From: Mucilaginibacter defluvii
Lineage (GTDB): Bacteria > Bacteroidota > Bacteroidia > Sphingobacteriales > Sphingobacteriaceae
Length of the DNA: 64,000 nt
NCBI RefSeq assembly: GCF_039543225.1
Contig: NZ_BAABJI010000002.1
Span: forward strand, 1,364,001-1,428,000
Direction of reading: 5' to 3'
In this document: positions 1-9,306 of the stretch, piece after piece
Position numbering within the stretch: the first letter of the stretch is position 1
How the letters are laid out: every line of letters begins with the position of its first letter
The notes under the pieces: generated by a model
Database searches by the model: none
Told to the model about the DNA's origin: nothing
The model's input: only the letters and a program-made list of their open reading frames with translations
Made by a program: the position numbers and the translations under genes

Positions 1-75
1 TGACCGGCCCAAGCACAAAAAAGGGTTGAACCGGACGTAATCCCTGCTCAACCCTACAATTGCGATCGCGAAAAT

Positions 76-816
76 TTATAAGCTCATTCCGCCATCCATC
101 ACAATTTCTGCCCCAGTAATGAATTTGGCTGCATCGCTTGAAAAATAGGCCACCATTTTAGCTACGTCATCCGCTTCACCAAACTGCTTTAAAGGAACAC
201 GTTCCAGCATCCAGGCATCCAGGTTTTTCCTTGCTTCTTCATCCAAGCCTAATTTGTTGAGTATTTCGGTCTGTGTCGGTCCCGGACTTACGGAGTTGAC
301 TCTGATCTTCCGTGGGGCCAGTTCAATTGCAGCAGCTTTCATTACGGAGTTCAATGCTGCCTTGCTTGACGAATATACCGATGCGTTAGCACCATGCATG
401 CTGGCTGTATTTGATGACAGGAATACCACTGATGCGCCATCATTGAATAATGGAATGAATTTACTCAAGGTGAAGTAGGCGCCCTTGTAGTTAATATTGA
501 TGACCTGGTCAAATACCTCTTCGGTAGCTGTTTCAATAGAAGCACCGCCAACGATCCCCGCATTGATGAACAGAATATCTACCTTACCGTATTGTTGGCT
601 GACTTCAGTAGCTAACTGGTCGATTGCGTGAATGTTGCCTTGATCGGCCACTAAGCCCGTAACGCCTAATTGTTGGGCGGCGGTTTCAACAGCTTCCTGT
701 CTGCGGCCGGTAATGATCACCTGAGCGCCTTGTACTTTTAATTCTTTTGCGGCAGCGTATCCAATACCGCTATTGCCACCGGTTACTACAGCAACCTTTC
801 CTTCTAAATTTTTCAT
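76..816 (-). CDS. SDR-family oxidoreductase, divergent from HxlR regulator
   Basis: Classical short-chain dehydrogenase/reductase of 246 residues, a cytosolic NAD(P)-dependent enzyme. The cofactor motif TGGNSGIG lies near residue 15, NAG near residue 85, and the catalytic Ser with YSSSK lies near residues 135-155; the PG motif (VSPGPTQTE) follows. I place the start at the ATG at 816 (MKNLEGK); an in-frame ATG at 840 adds eight residues unlike the family. Divergent from the HxlR gene at 894, with a palindrome between them, so probably repressed by it and induced by an electrophile or quinone. The substrate cannot be read from sequence. SDR assignment is secure. Confidence 0.93.
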   Translation of the reverse strand: MKNLEGKVAVVTGGNSGIGYAAAKELKVQGAQVIITGRRQEAVETAAQQLGVTGLVADQGNIHAIDQLATEVSQQYGKVDILFINAGIVGGASIETATEEVFDQVININYKGAYFTLSKFIPLFNDGASVVFLSSNTASMHGANASVYSSSKAALNSVMKAAAIELAPRKIRVNSVSPGPTQTEILNKLGLDEEARKNLDAWMLERVPLKQFGEADDVAKMVAYFSSDAAKFITGAEIVMDGGMSL

Positions 817-865
817 GACATATATTTTTTGTTTCTGCAAACGTATGTTATATTTGATATAATAT

Positions 866-879
866 TGATACCAGTATCA
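866..879. promoter_or_regulatory. Palindromic operator candidate between SDR and HxlR genes
   Basis: The sequence TGATAC-CA-GTATCA is a perfect 6-bp inverted repeat with a 2-bp centre, placed 15 bp before the HxlR start codon and in the shared divergent promoter region. HxlR-type regulators bind such short palindromes as dimers. Assignment to the neighbouring regulator is inference. Confidence 0.5.
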
Positions 880-893
880 CAGAGTATACCAAC

Positions 894-1259
894 ATGGATG
901 AACATTTAGTTAAAGAGGTTCTATCGGCACCCCGAAATCAGAAGGAAGAAATCCAGGCTTTGCAGGACACTATTTATGTAATAGGCGGCAAGTGGAAACT
1001 GCCTATCATTAATTCCATCTGTAATGGAAACAGGCGCTTCAGAGAGATCGAAAGAAGCATACCAGGTATTACCACCCGCATGTTATCGCGCGAACTGAAA
1101 GATATGGAAGCTAATAAATTGTTGAAACGTACCGTTACACCGACCAGCCCTGTAACGGTTGAATATTCGCCCAGCGATTATTGTCATTCTTTTGCCGATA
1201 TTATTTTACATATGATTAAATGGGGTAAGGAACATAGGCAACGTTTAAAGGAAGACTAA
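894..1259 (+). CDS. HxlR-family winged-helix transcriptional regulator
   Basis: A 121-residue protein with one HxlR winged-helix domain. It shows the family pattern IGGKWKLPII, then RFREIERSIPGITTRMLSRELKDME (recognition helix region) and the wing VEYSPSDY. HxlR proteins sense electrophiles, aldehydes or redox change and control adjacent oxidoreductases. Divergent from the SDR gene and followed on the same strand by DoxX, hydrolase and Ohr genes, which could be in its regulon. It lacks an obvious family CxxC pair; effector unknown. Confidence 0.92.
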   Translation: MDEHLVKEVLSAPRNQKEEIQALQDTIYVIGGKWKLPIINSICNGNRRFREIERSIPGITTRMLSRELKDMEANKLLKRTVTPTSPVTVEYSPSDYCHSFADIILHMIKWGKEHRQRLKED

Positions 1260-1436
1260 TTTTATGATATTGTTTTTGATTGCCTTTCTGTTTTGAAAGG
1301 TTGTTTGAATACTCCGATTAAGTTCAAAACCTCAAATGTCTAACTGGCGTTTCAGTATGTCCGGTTTAATCATTATCTGCTCATGGCGGGGTTTGTTTTG
1401 CCACAACTTTGTGTCAACAATCAAAAACAAAACGTC

Positions 1437-1859
1437 ATGAACTTAAAAACATCAAAAACAATTTATTGGTCAGGTGCCATCTTTATCTCACTTTGGTTTG
1501 GCGCGAGCGGCCTCTTCGAACTCACTAAAAACCCTATTGTTTGGGACATCACCGTAAAACTGGGTTATCCGCCGCACTTCATTTACATTCTCGGCGTAGC
1601 CAAACTTTTAGGCGTAGCCGTATTGTTAACTCCTAACCGCTTTCTTAGACTAAAAGAGTGGGTTTTCGCCGGTATCTTTTTCGATATAACTTTTGCGTTC
1701 TTCTCCAAACTTGCTGTATTAGGATTTGCTCCTACCATTGACGCCATCATTGCTTTTACAGCCATTTCCATCACTTACATTATGTTCAGGAAACTTTATC
1801 TGGCAATCTATACAAAAGCCGGTTCAGAACAAGTGGTTAACAATTTGGAAAAGGTTTAA
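1437..1859 (+). CDS. DoxX-like membrane protein
   Basis: Small integral membrane protein of 140 residues with about four hydrophobic segments (TIYWSGAIFISLWFGASGLFEL, FIYILGVAKLLGVAVLL, WVFAGIFFDITFAFFSKLAVL, IIAFTAISITYIMF). The pattern GAxKLLGxAxLL and the length fit the DoxX/DoxX-like family, often found beside redox and thiol-stress genes. A longer reading from 1383 is possible but its extra N-terminus is not family-like, so the ATG at 1437 is preferred. Probably co-transcribed with the hydrolase at 1897 and Ohr at 2983. Confidence 0.8.
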   Translation: MNLKTSKTIYWSGAIFISLWFGASGLFELTKNPIVWDITVKLGYPPHFIYILGVAKLLGVAVLLTPNRFLRLKEWVFAGIFFDITFAFFSKLAVLGFAPTIDAIIAFTAISITYIMFRKLYLAIYTKAGSEQVVNNLEKV

Positions 1860-1896
1860 TAGAATAATCATCATTGCACTATAAATTTCAATTGTT

Positions 1897-2946
1897 ATGA
1901 AAGAGATTACATCTATCGCCCATCGCATCTTCATCATTGCGGCTGCCATAATCGCCATTATATTGCAAACCAGTTCACATCTGTTACAGGCACAGCCTGT
2001 TGCTGATCAAAGCACTGCTCGGCAAACAAGCCCTTCCGACACCGCTTTTGCAACAATTAAGCAAATAAAGGCTGGGGTGCTTAATATAGGTTACGCTGAA
2101 GTTGGACCGGTAAACGGTAAACCGGTAATATTACTACACGGCTGGCCGTATGACATTAACAGTTACGCAGAGGTTGCACCACTACTGGCGGCGAAAGGAT
2201 ACCGGGTTATCGTTCCTTACTTGCGGGGTTACGGAAGTACCCGTTTCCTTTCTGACAAAACACCGCGCAACGGACAGCAGGCCGCATTAGCTGAAGATGT
2301 GATTGCATTGATGGATGCCTTGCATATACAAAAGGCCACGCTTGGCGGCTTTGACTGGGGAGCGCGTACTGCGGACATTGTCGCAGCCTTATATCCTCAA
2401 CGGGTTAATGCGCTGGTGTCAGTAAGTGGTTATCTTATCGGTAGCCAGCAAGGTAATAAAGCTCCGCTGCCGCCAAAGGCAGAACAAGCCTGGTGGTACC
2501 AGTATTATTTCGCTACCGAACGTGGAAAAGCGGGCTACACAGCAAATACTAAAGAATTCGACAGATTGATATGGCGAACCGCCTCACCAGATTGGAAGTT
2601 TACTGATAACGATTATAACCGCTCTGCCGCAGCTTTTGATAATCCAGACCATGTGGCCATCGTTATTCATAATTACAGGTGGAGGTTGGGGCTCGCAAAA
2701 GGTGAAGCAAAATATGACGCCCTGGAAAAACAACTGGCTTTAGCGCCCGCCATAACCGTGCCCACGGTGACATTGGAAGGCGATGCGAACGGCGCGCCTC
2801 ACCCGGCTCCTGCAGATTATGCAAAGCGCTTTACCGGCAAATACATTCATCATACCCTGGCCGGCGGCATTGGCCATAACCTGCCACAGGAAGCGCCACA
2901 AGCATTTGCTGATGCTATTATTGAGGCGGATAGCCTTGCCAAATAA
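1897..2946 (+). CDS. Exported alpha/beta hydrolase, epoxide-hydrolase type
   Basis: A 349-residue alpha/beta-hydrolase. Residues 1-33 form a signal peptide (hydrophobic IIAAAIIAIIL ending near AQP). The oxyanion motif LLHGWPYD is followed by GGFDWGAR, where the nucleophile position is Asp (G-x-D-W-G) rather than Ser, as in epoxide hydrolases and haloalkane dehalogenases; the catalytic His lies in GGIGHNLPQE near the C-terminus. Periplasmic location and hydrolysis of an epoxide or halide ester are predicted. Follows DoxX by 37 bp and precedes Ohr by 36 bp, so one operon. Substrate unknown. Confidence 0.82.
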   Translation: MKEITSIAHRIFIIAAAIIAIILQTSSHLLQAQPVADQSTARQTSPSDTAFATIKQIKAGVLNIGYAEVGPVNGKPVILLHGWPYDINSYAEVAPLLAAKGYRVIVPYLRGYGSTRFLSDKTPRNGQQAALAEDVIALMDALHIQKATLGGFDWGARTADIVAALYPQRVNALVSVSGYLIGSQQGNKAPLPPKAEQAWWYQYYFATERGKAGYTANTKEFDRLIWRTASPDWKFTDNDYNRSAAAFDNPDHVAIVIHNYRWRLGLAKGEAKYDALEKQLALAPAITVPTVTLEGDANGAPHPAPADYAKRFTGKYIHHTLAGGIGHNLPQEAPQAFADAIIEADSLAK

Positions 2947-2982
2947 TATTCAACAAAAACACACAAGTAAACGTTAAATAAA

Positions 2983-3441
2983 ATGGAAAATCAAAATGTA
3001 ATCAGCAGTGAAAAAATTGCCAGCATAGCCATCAAAAAAATGCTGTATACCGCTAAAGTGCATATTACAGGTGGCAGGGAAGGTAATGCTACCAGCGATG
3101 ATAAGCGCTTAAACATAAGTCTTTCTACACCGGGCGGTCCCGGCAATGGCACCAATCCCGAACAGTTATTTGCCGCCGGATGGTCAGCCTGTTTCATCGG
3201 GGCGATGCGTCATAACGCCTCAAGCCTGCAGATACCGCTACCCAAAGACCTGGCTGTTGATGCAGAAGTTGACCTGGGAACCAGCGAAGGTGGTTTTTAT
3301 CTGCAAGCACGCTTGAATGTGAAGCTACCCGGTTTATCAGCAGAGCAAGCAAAAACCGTGGTAGAAGCAGCTCACCAAACGTGTCCGTACTCCAAAGCTA
3401 CCCATGGGAATATCAACTTGGAGATCAATGTAGCCGTATAA
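2983..3441 (+). CDS. Organic hydroperoxide resistance protein, Ohr/OsmC family
   Basis: A 152-residue OsmC-fold peroxidase. Both active-site cysteines are present: GWSACFIGAMRHNA and HQTCPYSKATHGN, the latter the Ohr signature with C-P-Y-S-x-A-T. The N-terminal half carries the GREG and LSTPGGPGNGTNPEQLFAAG segments typical of Ohr. It reduces organic hydroperoxides in the cytosol using dihydrolipoyl partners. Its position at the end of the HxlR/DoxX/hydrolase run supports an oxidative or electrophile-stress role for the whole group. Confidence 0.93.
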   Translation: MENQNVISSEKIASIAIKKMLYTAKVHITGGREGNATSDDKRLNISLSTPGGPGNGTNPEQLFAAGWSACFIGAMRHNASSLQIPLPKDLAVDAEVDLGTSEGGFYLQARLNVKLPGLSAEQAKTVVEAAHQTCPYSKATHGNINLEINVAV

Positions 3442-3495
3442 GCAGGTAGTAAATTACAATCAATGCGGAGCACTTAAGAGCAAGTACTCTGCATT

Positions 3496-4083
3496 TTATT
3501 TGAACAACATGCGCAAGATCAGTTCCCTGCGCTCGGAGATGAGCTTAGCAAATTGCTGTTCATCCATCGCGAAAAATTGCCGGTATATGGGCGACATCAT
3601 AATTGGGTAGGATAGTAATGAGAAAAGGTTGATCAGGAAATGTTTAGGATCTGTTTTTTCGATCGTCCCCAACTGCATTTCTTTTTCAATTTCACTCAGA
3701 AAGGACGATACCGGGCCTTCATCAATTTTAGTTACCAAGTTTTGCCCGGCAGTGTTAATCTCGGTAACCAAGAACACTTCCTGAAAAGGGTATTCCATCA
3801 TATCTTTTGTAAACACGTCGATCAACTCCTTTATTTTTTTTCTGAAAGGCATGTTAGACGACATTACTTCTCCCAATCGCAGGCTCAAGGCTTGCATAGA
3901 TTCAGCGAAGACCAAAGCGATCAACTGATCCCTTGTTCTGAAATAATAATGTACAGCCGACCTGTTCATTCCTGCAGCATCAGCGATGTCCTGCGTGGTG
4001 GCGTGCAATTTTCCTTCTTTAAAAAATAGTTTTTTTGCGGTCGATTTAATAAGCTCTTCAGTTCCTGTATCTTTTGCTGGCAT
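3496..4083 (-). CDS. TetR-family repressor coupled to ABC-F gene
   Basis: A 195-residue TetR regulator. The N-terminal helix-turn-helix spans residues 8-55 with the pattern TTQDIADAAGMNRSAVHYYFRTRDQLIALVF; the rest is the helical ligand domain. Its ATG overlaps the stop codon of the upstream ABC-F gene (TAATG), so the two are translationally coupled and it probably regulates the pair. A palindrome upstream of the ABC-F gene (5712-5726) is the best operator candidate. The ligand is unknown, possibly a ribosome-targeting drug. Confidence 0.92.
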   Translation of the reverse strand: MPAKDTGTEELIKSTAKKLFFKEGKLHATTQDIADAAGMNRSAVHYYFRTRDQLIALVFAESMQALSLRLGEVMSSNMPFRKKIKELIDVFTKDMMEYPFQEVFLVTEINTAGQNLVTKIDEGPVSSFLSEIEKEMQLGTIEKTDPKHFLINLFSLLSYPIMMSPIYRQFFAMDEQQFAKLISERRELILRMLFK

Positions 4084-5687
4084 TATATTTTATCGTACTT
4101 TTTAAGTTCTATCATTTTATCTACGGCAATTTCCTTTACAAAATACGCGTCGTGTGAGATCAATAACAAAGTTCCTTCGAAATCCTTAACCGCGGCTGTC
4201 AATACTTCCATGCTTTTAATATCCAGGTTATTGGTCGGCTCATCCAGGATCAACATATCAGGCGCATGATCGGATACGGATAAGCAGCATAATGCCAACT
4301 TCATTTTTTCACCACCACTTAACACACCGCTCCTTTTGTTCCAGGCATTACGATCAAACTGAGCATATATCAGCAACGACCTCAGTTCGTGCTCCTGCAA
4401 TTGCCGGCTGTCAAAATCCTGTAACTGTTCAAAAACGCTTTTCTCAGGATCGAGTATGGTGTAATCCTGGTCGAGGTACAAATAATTAAAATTCGCCCGT
4501 TCCAGTCGTCCGTCCGTTGGTTGCAGCATGCCAGTAACGATCTTAAGTAAAGTTGTCTTTCCTGCACCATTGGCACCTTTGATGTGCACGCGGTCGCCCG
4601 AACGTATTTGAAACGTCAGCGCATCCCATAAAGGATGCCTGTCAAATGCATAAGTGATCTCTTTTGCGTCAACCAACACTTTGCCTTTATGCATTCCTGA
4701 CGAGGTAATATCTATTTTGAGAACCTGATATTGTTGAATTTGACTGCGTATTTGCCTGATGTTATCGCTGATATGGTTTAGCTTTTCGTTTTGCGCGTTC
4801 AAGGCCTTTGCTGTACTGCCTTGAGCCTGGCTTCTCAGTCCACCCGCAATGATGCGGGGCAGCGATCCGGATTTGCCTTCTGCCTTGCCTCGGCTCTCCA
4901 TCCGCTGCCGTTTTTCTGCAACTTCTCTTGCTTGTGCCTGGCTTTGCTTCATGGTTTTGGTCTGCTCATGCAGGTCATTTTCCAGGGCATTCAACTTTAG
5001 ATATTTTTGTGCCTGGTAGAAATTAAAGTTGCCGCCGTAAACCTCTGCCTTAGAAAAACTTAGCTCAAGCGTTAACGGTAACAAGTTAAGCAAAGCACGG
5101 TCGTGACTTATTACCACAATTGTCGCCCGGCTATCACTGATCAGCCGGTACAACTGATCGCGGCTGCCTGTATCTAAATGGTTAGAAGGTTCGTCAAGTA
5201 AGATGATATCAGGATCATGGAGCGTGATCCCGGCTAAAAAGACTTTAGTCTTTTCACCGCCGCTTAATTCATGCAGTCTTTGTGAAGGCGATAAATGCTC
5301 AAGATGCCATTCCGCCATAGCTAAGTGTAATTTATCTTCGATCTCCCAGTCATCGTTCAGGTCATTAAAGTGTTGAATGTCGACACTGCCCTCAGTTATA
5401 GCTTTCAGAGCCGCTAATTTCAAGTCGACTGTTAAAGCCCGGGCAATGGTCATCTCATCATATTGTCCTAAATGCTGCGGCACATACCATGGTCTGGCCG
5501 GAATGCTCACGTGCCCTGTTGTCGGAGCAATAATACCTGCTACAATTTGCAGTAAGGTAGACTTACCAACGCCATTATTACCTACCAATGCAGCTTTATC
5601 ACCTTTGTCGATGGAAAATGTAATGTCGCGAAAGAGTTGTGTCCGGTCAGTATGACTATAACTTACGGAGTTGACAATTATGCTCAT
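4083..5687 (-). CDS. ABC-F family ATP-binding protein, ribosomal protection type
   Basis: A 534-residue protein with two ABC ATPase domains on one chain and no membrane segment, the ABC-F layout. Domain 1 has Walker A GNNGVGKST, signature LSGGEKTKV and Walker B IILLDEPSNHLD; domain 2 has GANGAGKTT, LSGGEKMKL and MLILDEPTNNLD. A charged linker joins them (HEQTKTMKQSQAQAREV region). ABC-F proteins act at the ribosomal E site; antibiotic-resistance members displace drugs. Start chosen at the ATG at 5687 (MSIIVNSVSY). First gene of a two-gene operon with the TetR gene. Whether it protects against drugs or is a housekeeping member cannot be told. Confidence 0.92.
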   Translation of the reverse strand: MSIIVNSVSYSHTDRTQLFRDITFSIDKGDKAALVGNNGVGKSTLLQIVAGIIAPTTGHVSIPARPWYVPQHLGQYDEMTIARALTVDLKLAALKAITEGSVDIQHFNDLNDDWEIEDKLHLAMAEWHLEHLSPSQRLHELSGGEKTKVFLAGITLHDPDIILLDEPSNHLDTGSRDQLYRLISDSRATIVVISHDRALLNLLPLTLELSFSKAEVYGGNFNFYQAQKYLKLNALENDLHEQTKTMKQSQAQAREVAEKRQRMESRGKAEGKSGSLPRIIAGGLRSQAQGSTAKALNAQNEKLNHISDNIRQIRSQIQQYQVLKIDITSSGMHKGKVLVDAKEITYAFDRHPLWDALTFQIRSGDRVHIKGANGAGKTTLLKIVTGMLQPTDGRLERANFNYLYLDQDYTILDPEKSVFEQLQDFDSRQLQEHELRSLLIYAQFDRNAWNKRSGVLSGGEKMKLALCCLSVSDHAPDMLILDEPTNNLDIKSMEVLTAAVKDFEGTLLLISHDAYFVKEIAVDKMIELKKYDKI

Positions 5688-5711
5688 AAAGATGCAAAAG
5701 TATGTCATCTT

Positions 5712-5726
5712 TTTTGTTCAACAAAA
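5712..5726. promoter_or_regulatory. Palindrome upstream of ABC-F/TetR operon
   Basis: TTTTGTT-C-AACAAAA is a perfect 7-bp inverted repeat around one central base, lying 25 bp upstream of the ABC-F start codon. Length and position fit a TetR operator overlapping the leader or promoter. Binding by the operon's own TetR protein is inference. Confidence 0.45.
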
Positions 5727-5857
5727 TTGTTTAAATAAATTTGATTGAAACGTTCGTATACTGGCTTGTCTAATTCAGGATCGGTTATGTCCGGTTCGCG
5801 CCAATATTGGTGGTCTAAAATGAAGCCAAGCTGTAGTTTAGTTAAAAATTACGCAGC

Positions 5858-6820
5858 ATGGTAAGTTCAAAAACACTTAAGAGGCTTTGGCCGATAGCCG
5901 GAATATTATTTGTGGGAATCGTTTCCATACAGTTTATGCAGGTTCCGGTGCAAAATGATGAAGTAACACACCCGATCAATGCACCGGAAGAAGTGACCAA
6001 AATTTTCAGGAAAGCCTGCTATGACTGTCATTCCAACGAAACGAAACTAAGCTGGTACGATAAGGTAGCTCCGGTATCATGGCTGGTCAATCATGATGTT
6101 AAGGAAGCTCGTTCACGCTTCAACTTTTCCACCTTTGACACGCTTAGCGTAACAGATCAGCAAGTGCGTTTATGGGAAATGGTGAACATGGTACTTGCAG
6201 GTAAAATGCCGCTGAACACTTATACCACACTACATCCTGGGGCTAAGCTTACGCCGCACGATGTAGAAGTACTAAAAAATTATGTAGTGAGCATCAGCCC
6301 GACAAAATACCATGATAGTACGCAGATCAAAAGCGCTGAAGAAGAGCAAAATGTTTTGGGAGAGAGATTAACTGCTTCTGAAAATATACCGGTAGCGCCC
6401 AACGGCGTCCGGTTCATCCCGGATTACAAAAACTGGGAGGTGATCAGTACGACCAGCCGCTTTGATAACCATACTATGCGTGTGATATACGGGAACAAAG
6501 TAACCGTTAATGCCATCCGAAGCGGGCGTATCAAACCCTTTCCGGATGGTGCAGCAATTGTTAAAGTAGTTTATAACATCATTGAGGAAAGGGATGGTAA
6601 AGTTCATCCGGGAGCATTTAATAACATCCAGATCATGATCAAAGATGAAAAGCGTTTCCCTGAGAGTAAAGGCTGGGGATTTGGTAAATTTAATGGTACC
6701 GGTCTTAAACCTTACGGTGAAACTGCGGCATTCAACACTGCATGCTACAATTGCCACAAGATAGCTGATGAAACGGGCTATGTGTTCAGCATTCCATTAG
6801 AAAATAAAGATCTTAAATAA
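5858..6820 (+). CDS. Haem-binding domain plus cytochrome P460-like protein
   Basis: A 320-residue exported protein. A membrane or signal segment (WPIAGILFVGIVSIQF) lies at residues 10-27. An N-terminal haem-binding domain carries CYDCH near residue 50, followed by the family pattern SWYDKVAPVSWLVNHDV and a GKMPL motif. The C-terminal half resembles the cytochrome P460 fold and has a second haem site, ACYNCHKIADETGYVFS. A two-domain c-type haem protein in the periplasm is predicted, possibly a peroxidase or nitrogen-oxide handling protein. Next to the lipoprotein at 6822 (1 bp apart), so probably co-expressed. Confidence 0.82.
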   Translation: MVSSKTLKRLWPIAGILFVGIVSIQFMQVPVQNDEVTHPINAPEEVTKIFRKACYDCHSNETKLSWYDKVAPVSWLVNHDVKEARSRFNFSTFDTLSVTDQQVRLWEMVNMVLAGKMPLNTYTTLHPGAKLTPHDVEVLKNYVVSISPTKYHDSTQIKSAEEEQNVLGERLTASENIPVAPNGVRFIPDYKNWEVISTTSRFDNHTMRVIYGNKVTVNAIRSGRIKPFPDGAAIVKVVYNIIEERDGKVHPGAFNNIQIMIKDEKRFPESKGWGFGKFNGTGLKPYGETAAFNTACYNCHKIADETGYVFSIPLENKDLK

Positions 6821-6821
6821 A

Positions 6822-7262
6822 ATGATAAAAATGAAGACATTTGCAATGTTGCTATGTGTGATTGCCGGATCATACGGATGCGCCAATAATACATCAAATG
6901 ATGGCCAAAAAAGAATTATTCACAACGCTCATGGCCTGAAAGTGATCACCTCTTTTTCTGACCGTAAACAGCAAACCATTTCCCTTTTGTATGGTAATGC
7001 ACCCGCCTTACAAAGTGCCAAAACAGGCATACACGATAAGGGAGAGTTATTTGAATTGGTAACATTTAAGCAGGCTGACAATAAATACTGGTATGGCAGT
7101 TACATTAATGGTGCGGTTCAAAGTATCGAACGGGTCACTTCATATATTGCAGATAAAAATGACATCGCTTTTAAATATGAGATAACCCAAGGCCATATTT
7201 CGGGTAATGCCGGTATAAGAATAAAAAGCATTACCTCGCACCGGGCCTTGCTGTTTCCATAG
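6822..7262 (+). CDS. Putative lipoprotein
   Basis: A 146-residue protein with a short signal peptide and lipobox (VIAGSYGC, Cys near residue 20), hence likely a lipoprotein. The mature part is beta-rich and polar and not recognised. It begins one base after the haem-binding/P460 gene and is probably its operon partner; it could also begin at the inner ATG at 6831. Function unknown. Confidence 0.65.
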   Translation: MIKMKTFAMLLCVIAGSYGCANNTSNDGQKRIIHNAHGLKVITSFSDRKQQTISLLYGNAPALQSAKTGIHDKGELFELVTFKQADNKYWYGSYINGAVQSIERVTSYIADKNDIAFKYEITQGHISGNAGIRIKSITSHRALLFP

Positions 7263-7327
7263 CAGTTCTGTAACTAGAGCTAAATAAATAGCTTTGTTCA
7301 TTATCAACCCGTTGGCTGATTAATATA

Positions 7328-8353
7328 ATGTTAATGAAAAGATCACCACTACATATATCACATACCACTATCTGGGTCAGCGCTGTTACCCTTGGTTTGC
7401 TTTCATCAGTACCGCAACTGGCCTCTCATAAATTTAATGTTGCCGAGGCGGCGGTCAACGCGGGGATTACCGCTGCCTTTGCCGTGTTGATGTGGTATTT
7501 CAATATCTACATGCTATCACGAAAAAAAGATAGTAAACGCGTGCAAAGCATATCTTACACCAAATTGCTTAGTTCGTTGCTATTCGGGCTTGTGATAATG
7601 TTCGGATTGGCATGGGTCCAGCAACTGATACTTTCTCATATCAATTTCGGCCCCACCATGCTGATGGTTGAGGTACGGGGCATACTCATCAACCTGGTAT
7701 TTTATATGTTTTTAAATCTTCTGCAGCAGAACTACGAAAACCAGCATGTCAGTATGGAATTAGACAAGATCAAAAGCGATAACCTGGCAGCTCAGTATGA
7801 ATTGTTGAAACAGCAGATCAACCCGCACTTTCTATTTAACAGCTTGAATACATTAAAGGCCATGGTAGAAACGGGCGACAAAGAAGCGGTTGACTTTATC
7901 CTTAAGCTTTCCAACTTCTACCGCTTTACACTGGAAAGCCGCAAGCTCGACCTGATACATGTGCATGAAGAAATGGAAATTATGAATGCCTACCTCTTTC
8001 TGCAAAAAGCCCGCTTTGAGGAAGGTTTGAAATTTACCTCAGCGCTTACCGAAGGTACACTGAAGACCCTGATACCACCATTTACACTGCAACTGTTGAT
8101 AGAAAATTGCATCAAGCACAATGTTGTTTCCTTAAGCCGCCCTTTACACATCACCATTTACGAAGACGGTGAATACATCATTGTAGAAAATTTATTGCAG
8201 GTAAAAAAAGGAGATGTGAGTTCAACAGGTGTCGGACTGAAAAATATAGGTTTACGTTACAGCCACCTGCTTGATAAGAATATTGAGATCACAAACGACG
8301 AAAAAACTTTTAAGGTAAAACTGCCACTTATTTATGAACATCATAATCATTGA
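7328..8353 (+). CDS. LytS/YehU-type sensor histidine kinase
   Basis: A 341-residue membrane kinase. Four hydrophobic segments fill residues 10-135, then a helix leads to the phosphoacceptor motif LLKQQINPHFLFNSLNTLK (His_kinase family, PF06580). The ATPase domain follows with LLIENCIKHNVV (N box) and GVGLKNIGLRYSHL (G box). It autophosphorylates and passes phosphate to the LytTR regulator encoded next, whose start overlaps this gene by 20 bp. This is the intact counterpart of the broken system at 33.8-35.1 kb. Signal unknown. Confidence 0.92.
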   Translation: MLMKRSPLHISHTTIWVSAVTLGLLSSVPQLASHKFNVAEAAVNAGITAAFAVLMWYFNIYMLSRKKDSKRVQSISYTKLLSSLLFGLVIMFGLAWVQQLILSHINFGPTMLMVEVRGILINLVFYMFLNLLQQNYENQHVSMELDKIKSDNLAAQYELLKQQINPHFLFNSLNTLKAMVETGDKEAVDFILKLSNFYRFTLESRKLDLIHVHEEMEIMNAYLFLQKARFEEGLKFTSALTEGTLKTLIPPFTLQLLIENCIKHNVVSLSRPLHITIYEDGEYIIVENLLQVKKGDVSSTGVGLKNIGLRYSHLLDKNIEITNDEKTFKVKLPLIYEHHNH

Positions 8354-9095
8354 AGACGAACTGCGGACAGCCCGCTCCCTGGAAACCATTATTAAGGATA
8401 TCAAGCCAAATGCCCGCATCACCGGCCAATATCAAAGCGTGGAAGACTCGGTTGCGGCGCTTTCAGAGGCTGCACAACCCGATCTGATTTTTATGGATAT
8501 TCAGCTGGCAGACGGTTTGTCTTTCGAAATATTTAAATTAGTAAGGATCACCTGCCCGGTAGTATTCTGTACGGCATTTGATGAGTATTCACTGGAAGCA
8601 TTTAAAAGTAATGGCGTAGACTATGTTTTAAAGCCTTTTTCTAAGGATGACATTGAAGAAGCCTTGCGAAAGGTGGATAACCTCAAGAACTTTTTTCAAC
8701 AGAAAACGATGCCTGACATCGAAAGTCTGCTACAGCGCCTTAGTCCGCAAAGCGGCAAAACGAGCTTCCTTGTATTTAAAAATCAGAAGTACACTACTAT
8801 TCAAACAGACAATATTGCCTTTTTCTATATACGCAATGATTCTACTTTTTTGATGTGTTTTGACAGGCAGGAATATGCGCTGAGCCAGTCGCTTGATAAT
8901 ATTGCCGCTTCGGTTTCATCAAAGCAGTTTTTTCGGGTTAACCGTCAGTATCTGGTCAACTTCAAAGCAATTAAAGAGGTCGAGCATTATTTTCTGCGCA
9001 AACTTTATGTAAAACTCGTAATTGATACGCCTGAAAAGCTGCTGATCAATAAAGAAAAATCGCACAGTTTTTTGAGTTGGATGGAGGAGCGGTAA
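8334..9095 (+). CDS. LytTR-family response regulator
   Basis: A 253-residue regulator. The receiver domain (1-120) has the acidic pair IIEDE, phosphoacceptor Asp in DLIFMDIQLADG and Lys in YVLKPFS. The C-terminal LytTR domain (about 140-250) shows the typical ending KQFFRVNRQYLVNFKAIKEV. LytTR proteins bind direct repeats one or two helical turns apart. It overlaps the kinase gene and so forms a two-component pair. Targets could include the PepSY/TonB operon downstream, but I saw no shared motif. Confidence 0.93.
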   Translation: MNIIIIEDELRTARSLETIIKDIKPNARITGQYQSVEDSVAALSEAAQPDLIFMDIQLADGLSFEIFKLVRITCPVVFCTAFDEYSLEAFKSNGVDYVLKPFSKDDIEEALRKVDNLKNFFQQKTMPDIESLLQRLSPQSGKTSFLVFKNQKYTTIQTDNIAFFYIRNDSTFLMCFDRQEYALSQSLDNIAASVSSKQFFRVNRQYLVNFKAIKEVEHYFLRKLYVKLVIDTPEKLLINKEKSHSFLSWMEER

Positions 9096-9306
9096 TTGTT
9101 AGCAGCTTAATACATCCTTAAAAGATTCTTTTTTGATTTTTTCGTTGAGACCCGGGTTGCCGTTTCTGTTCGTATTGGGGTTGTTCCACACGATCTATGG
9201 AATACCTAGTTGGTCTACTAAAAATAATACTTAGATCAGTTTAAACATTAACATACAACATCAAACAGCCACTTACCTAAGATCCCTTTTGATCATGAGC
9301 AGTCAG

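Noticed and set aside
1383-1436. Longer N-terminus for the DoxX-like gene
   Set aside because: The extra 18 residues are unlike the family, and the ATG at 1437 fits the usual length.
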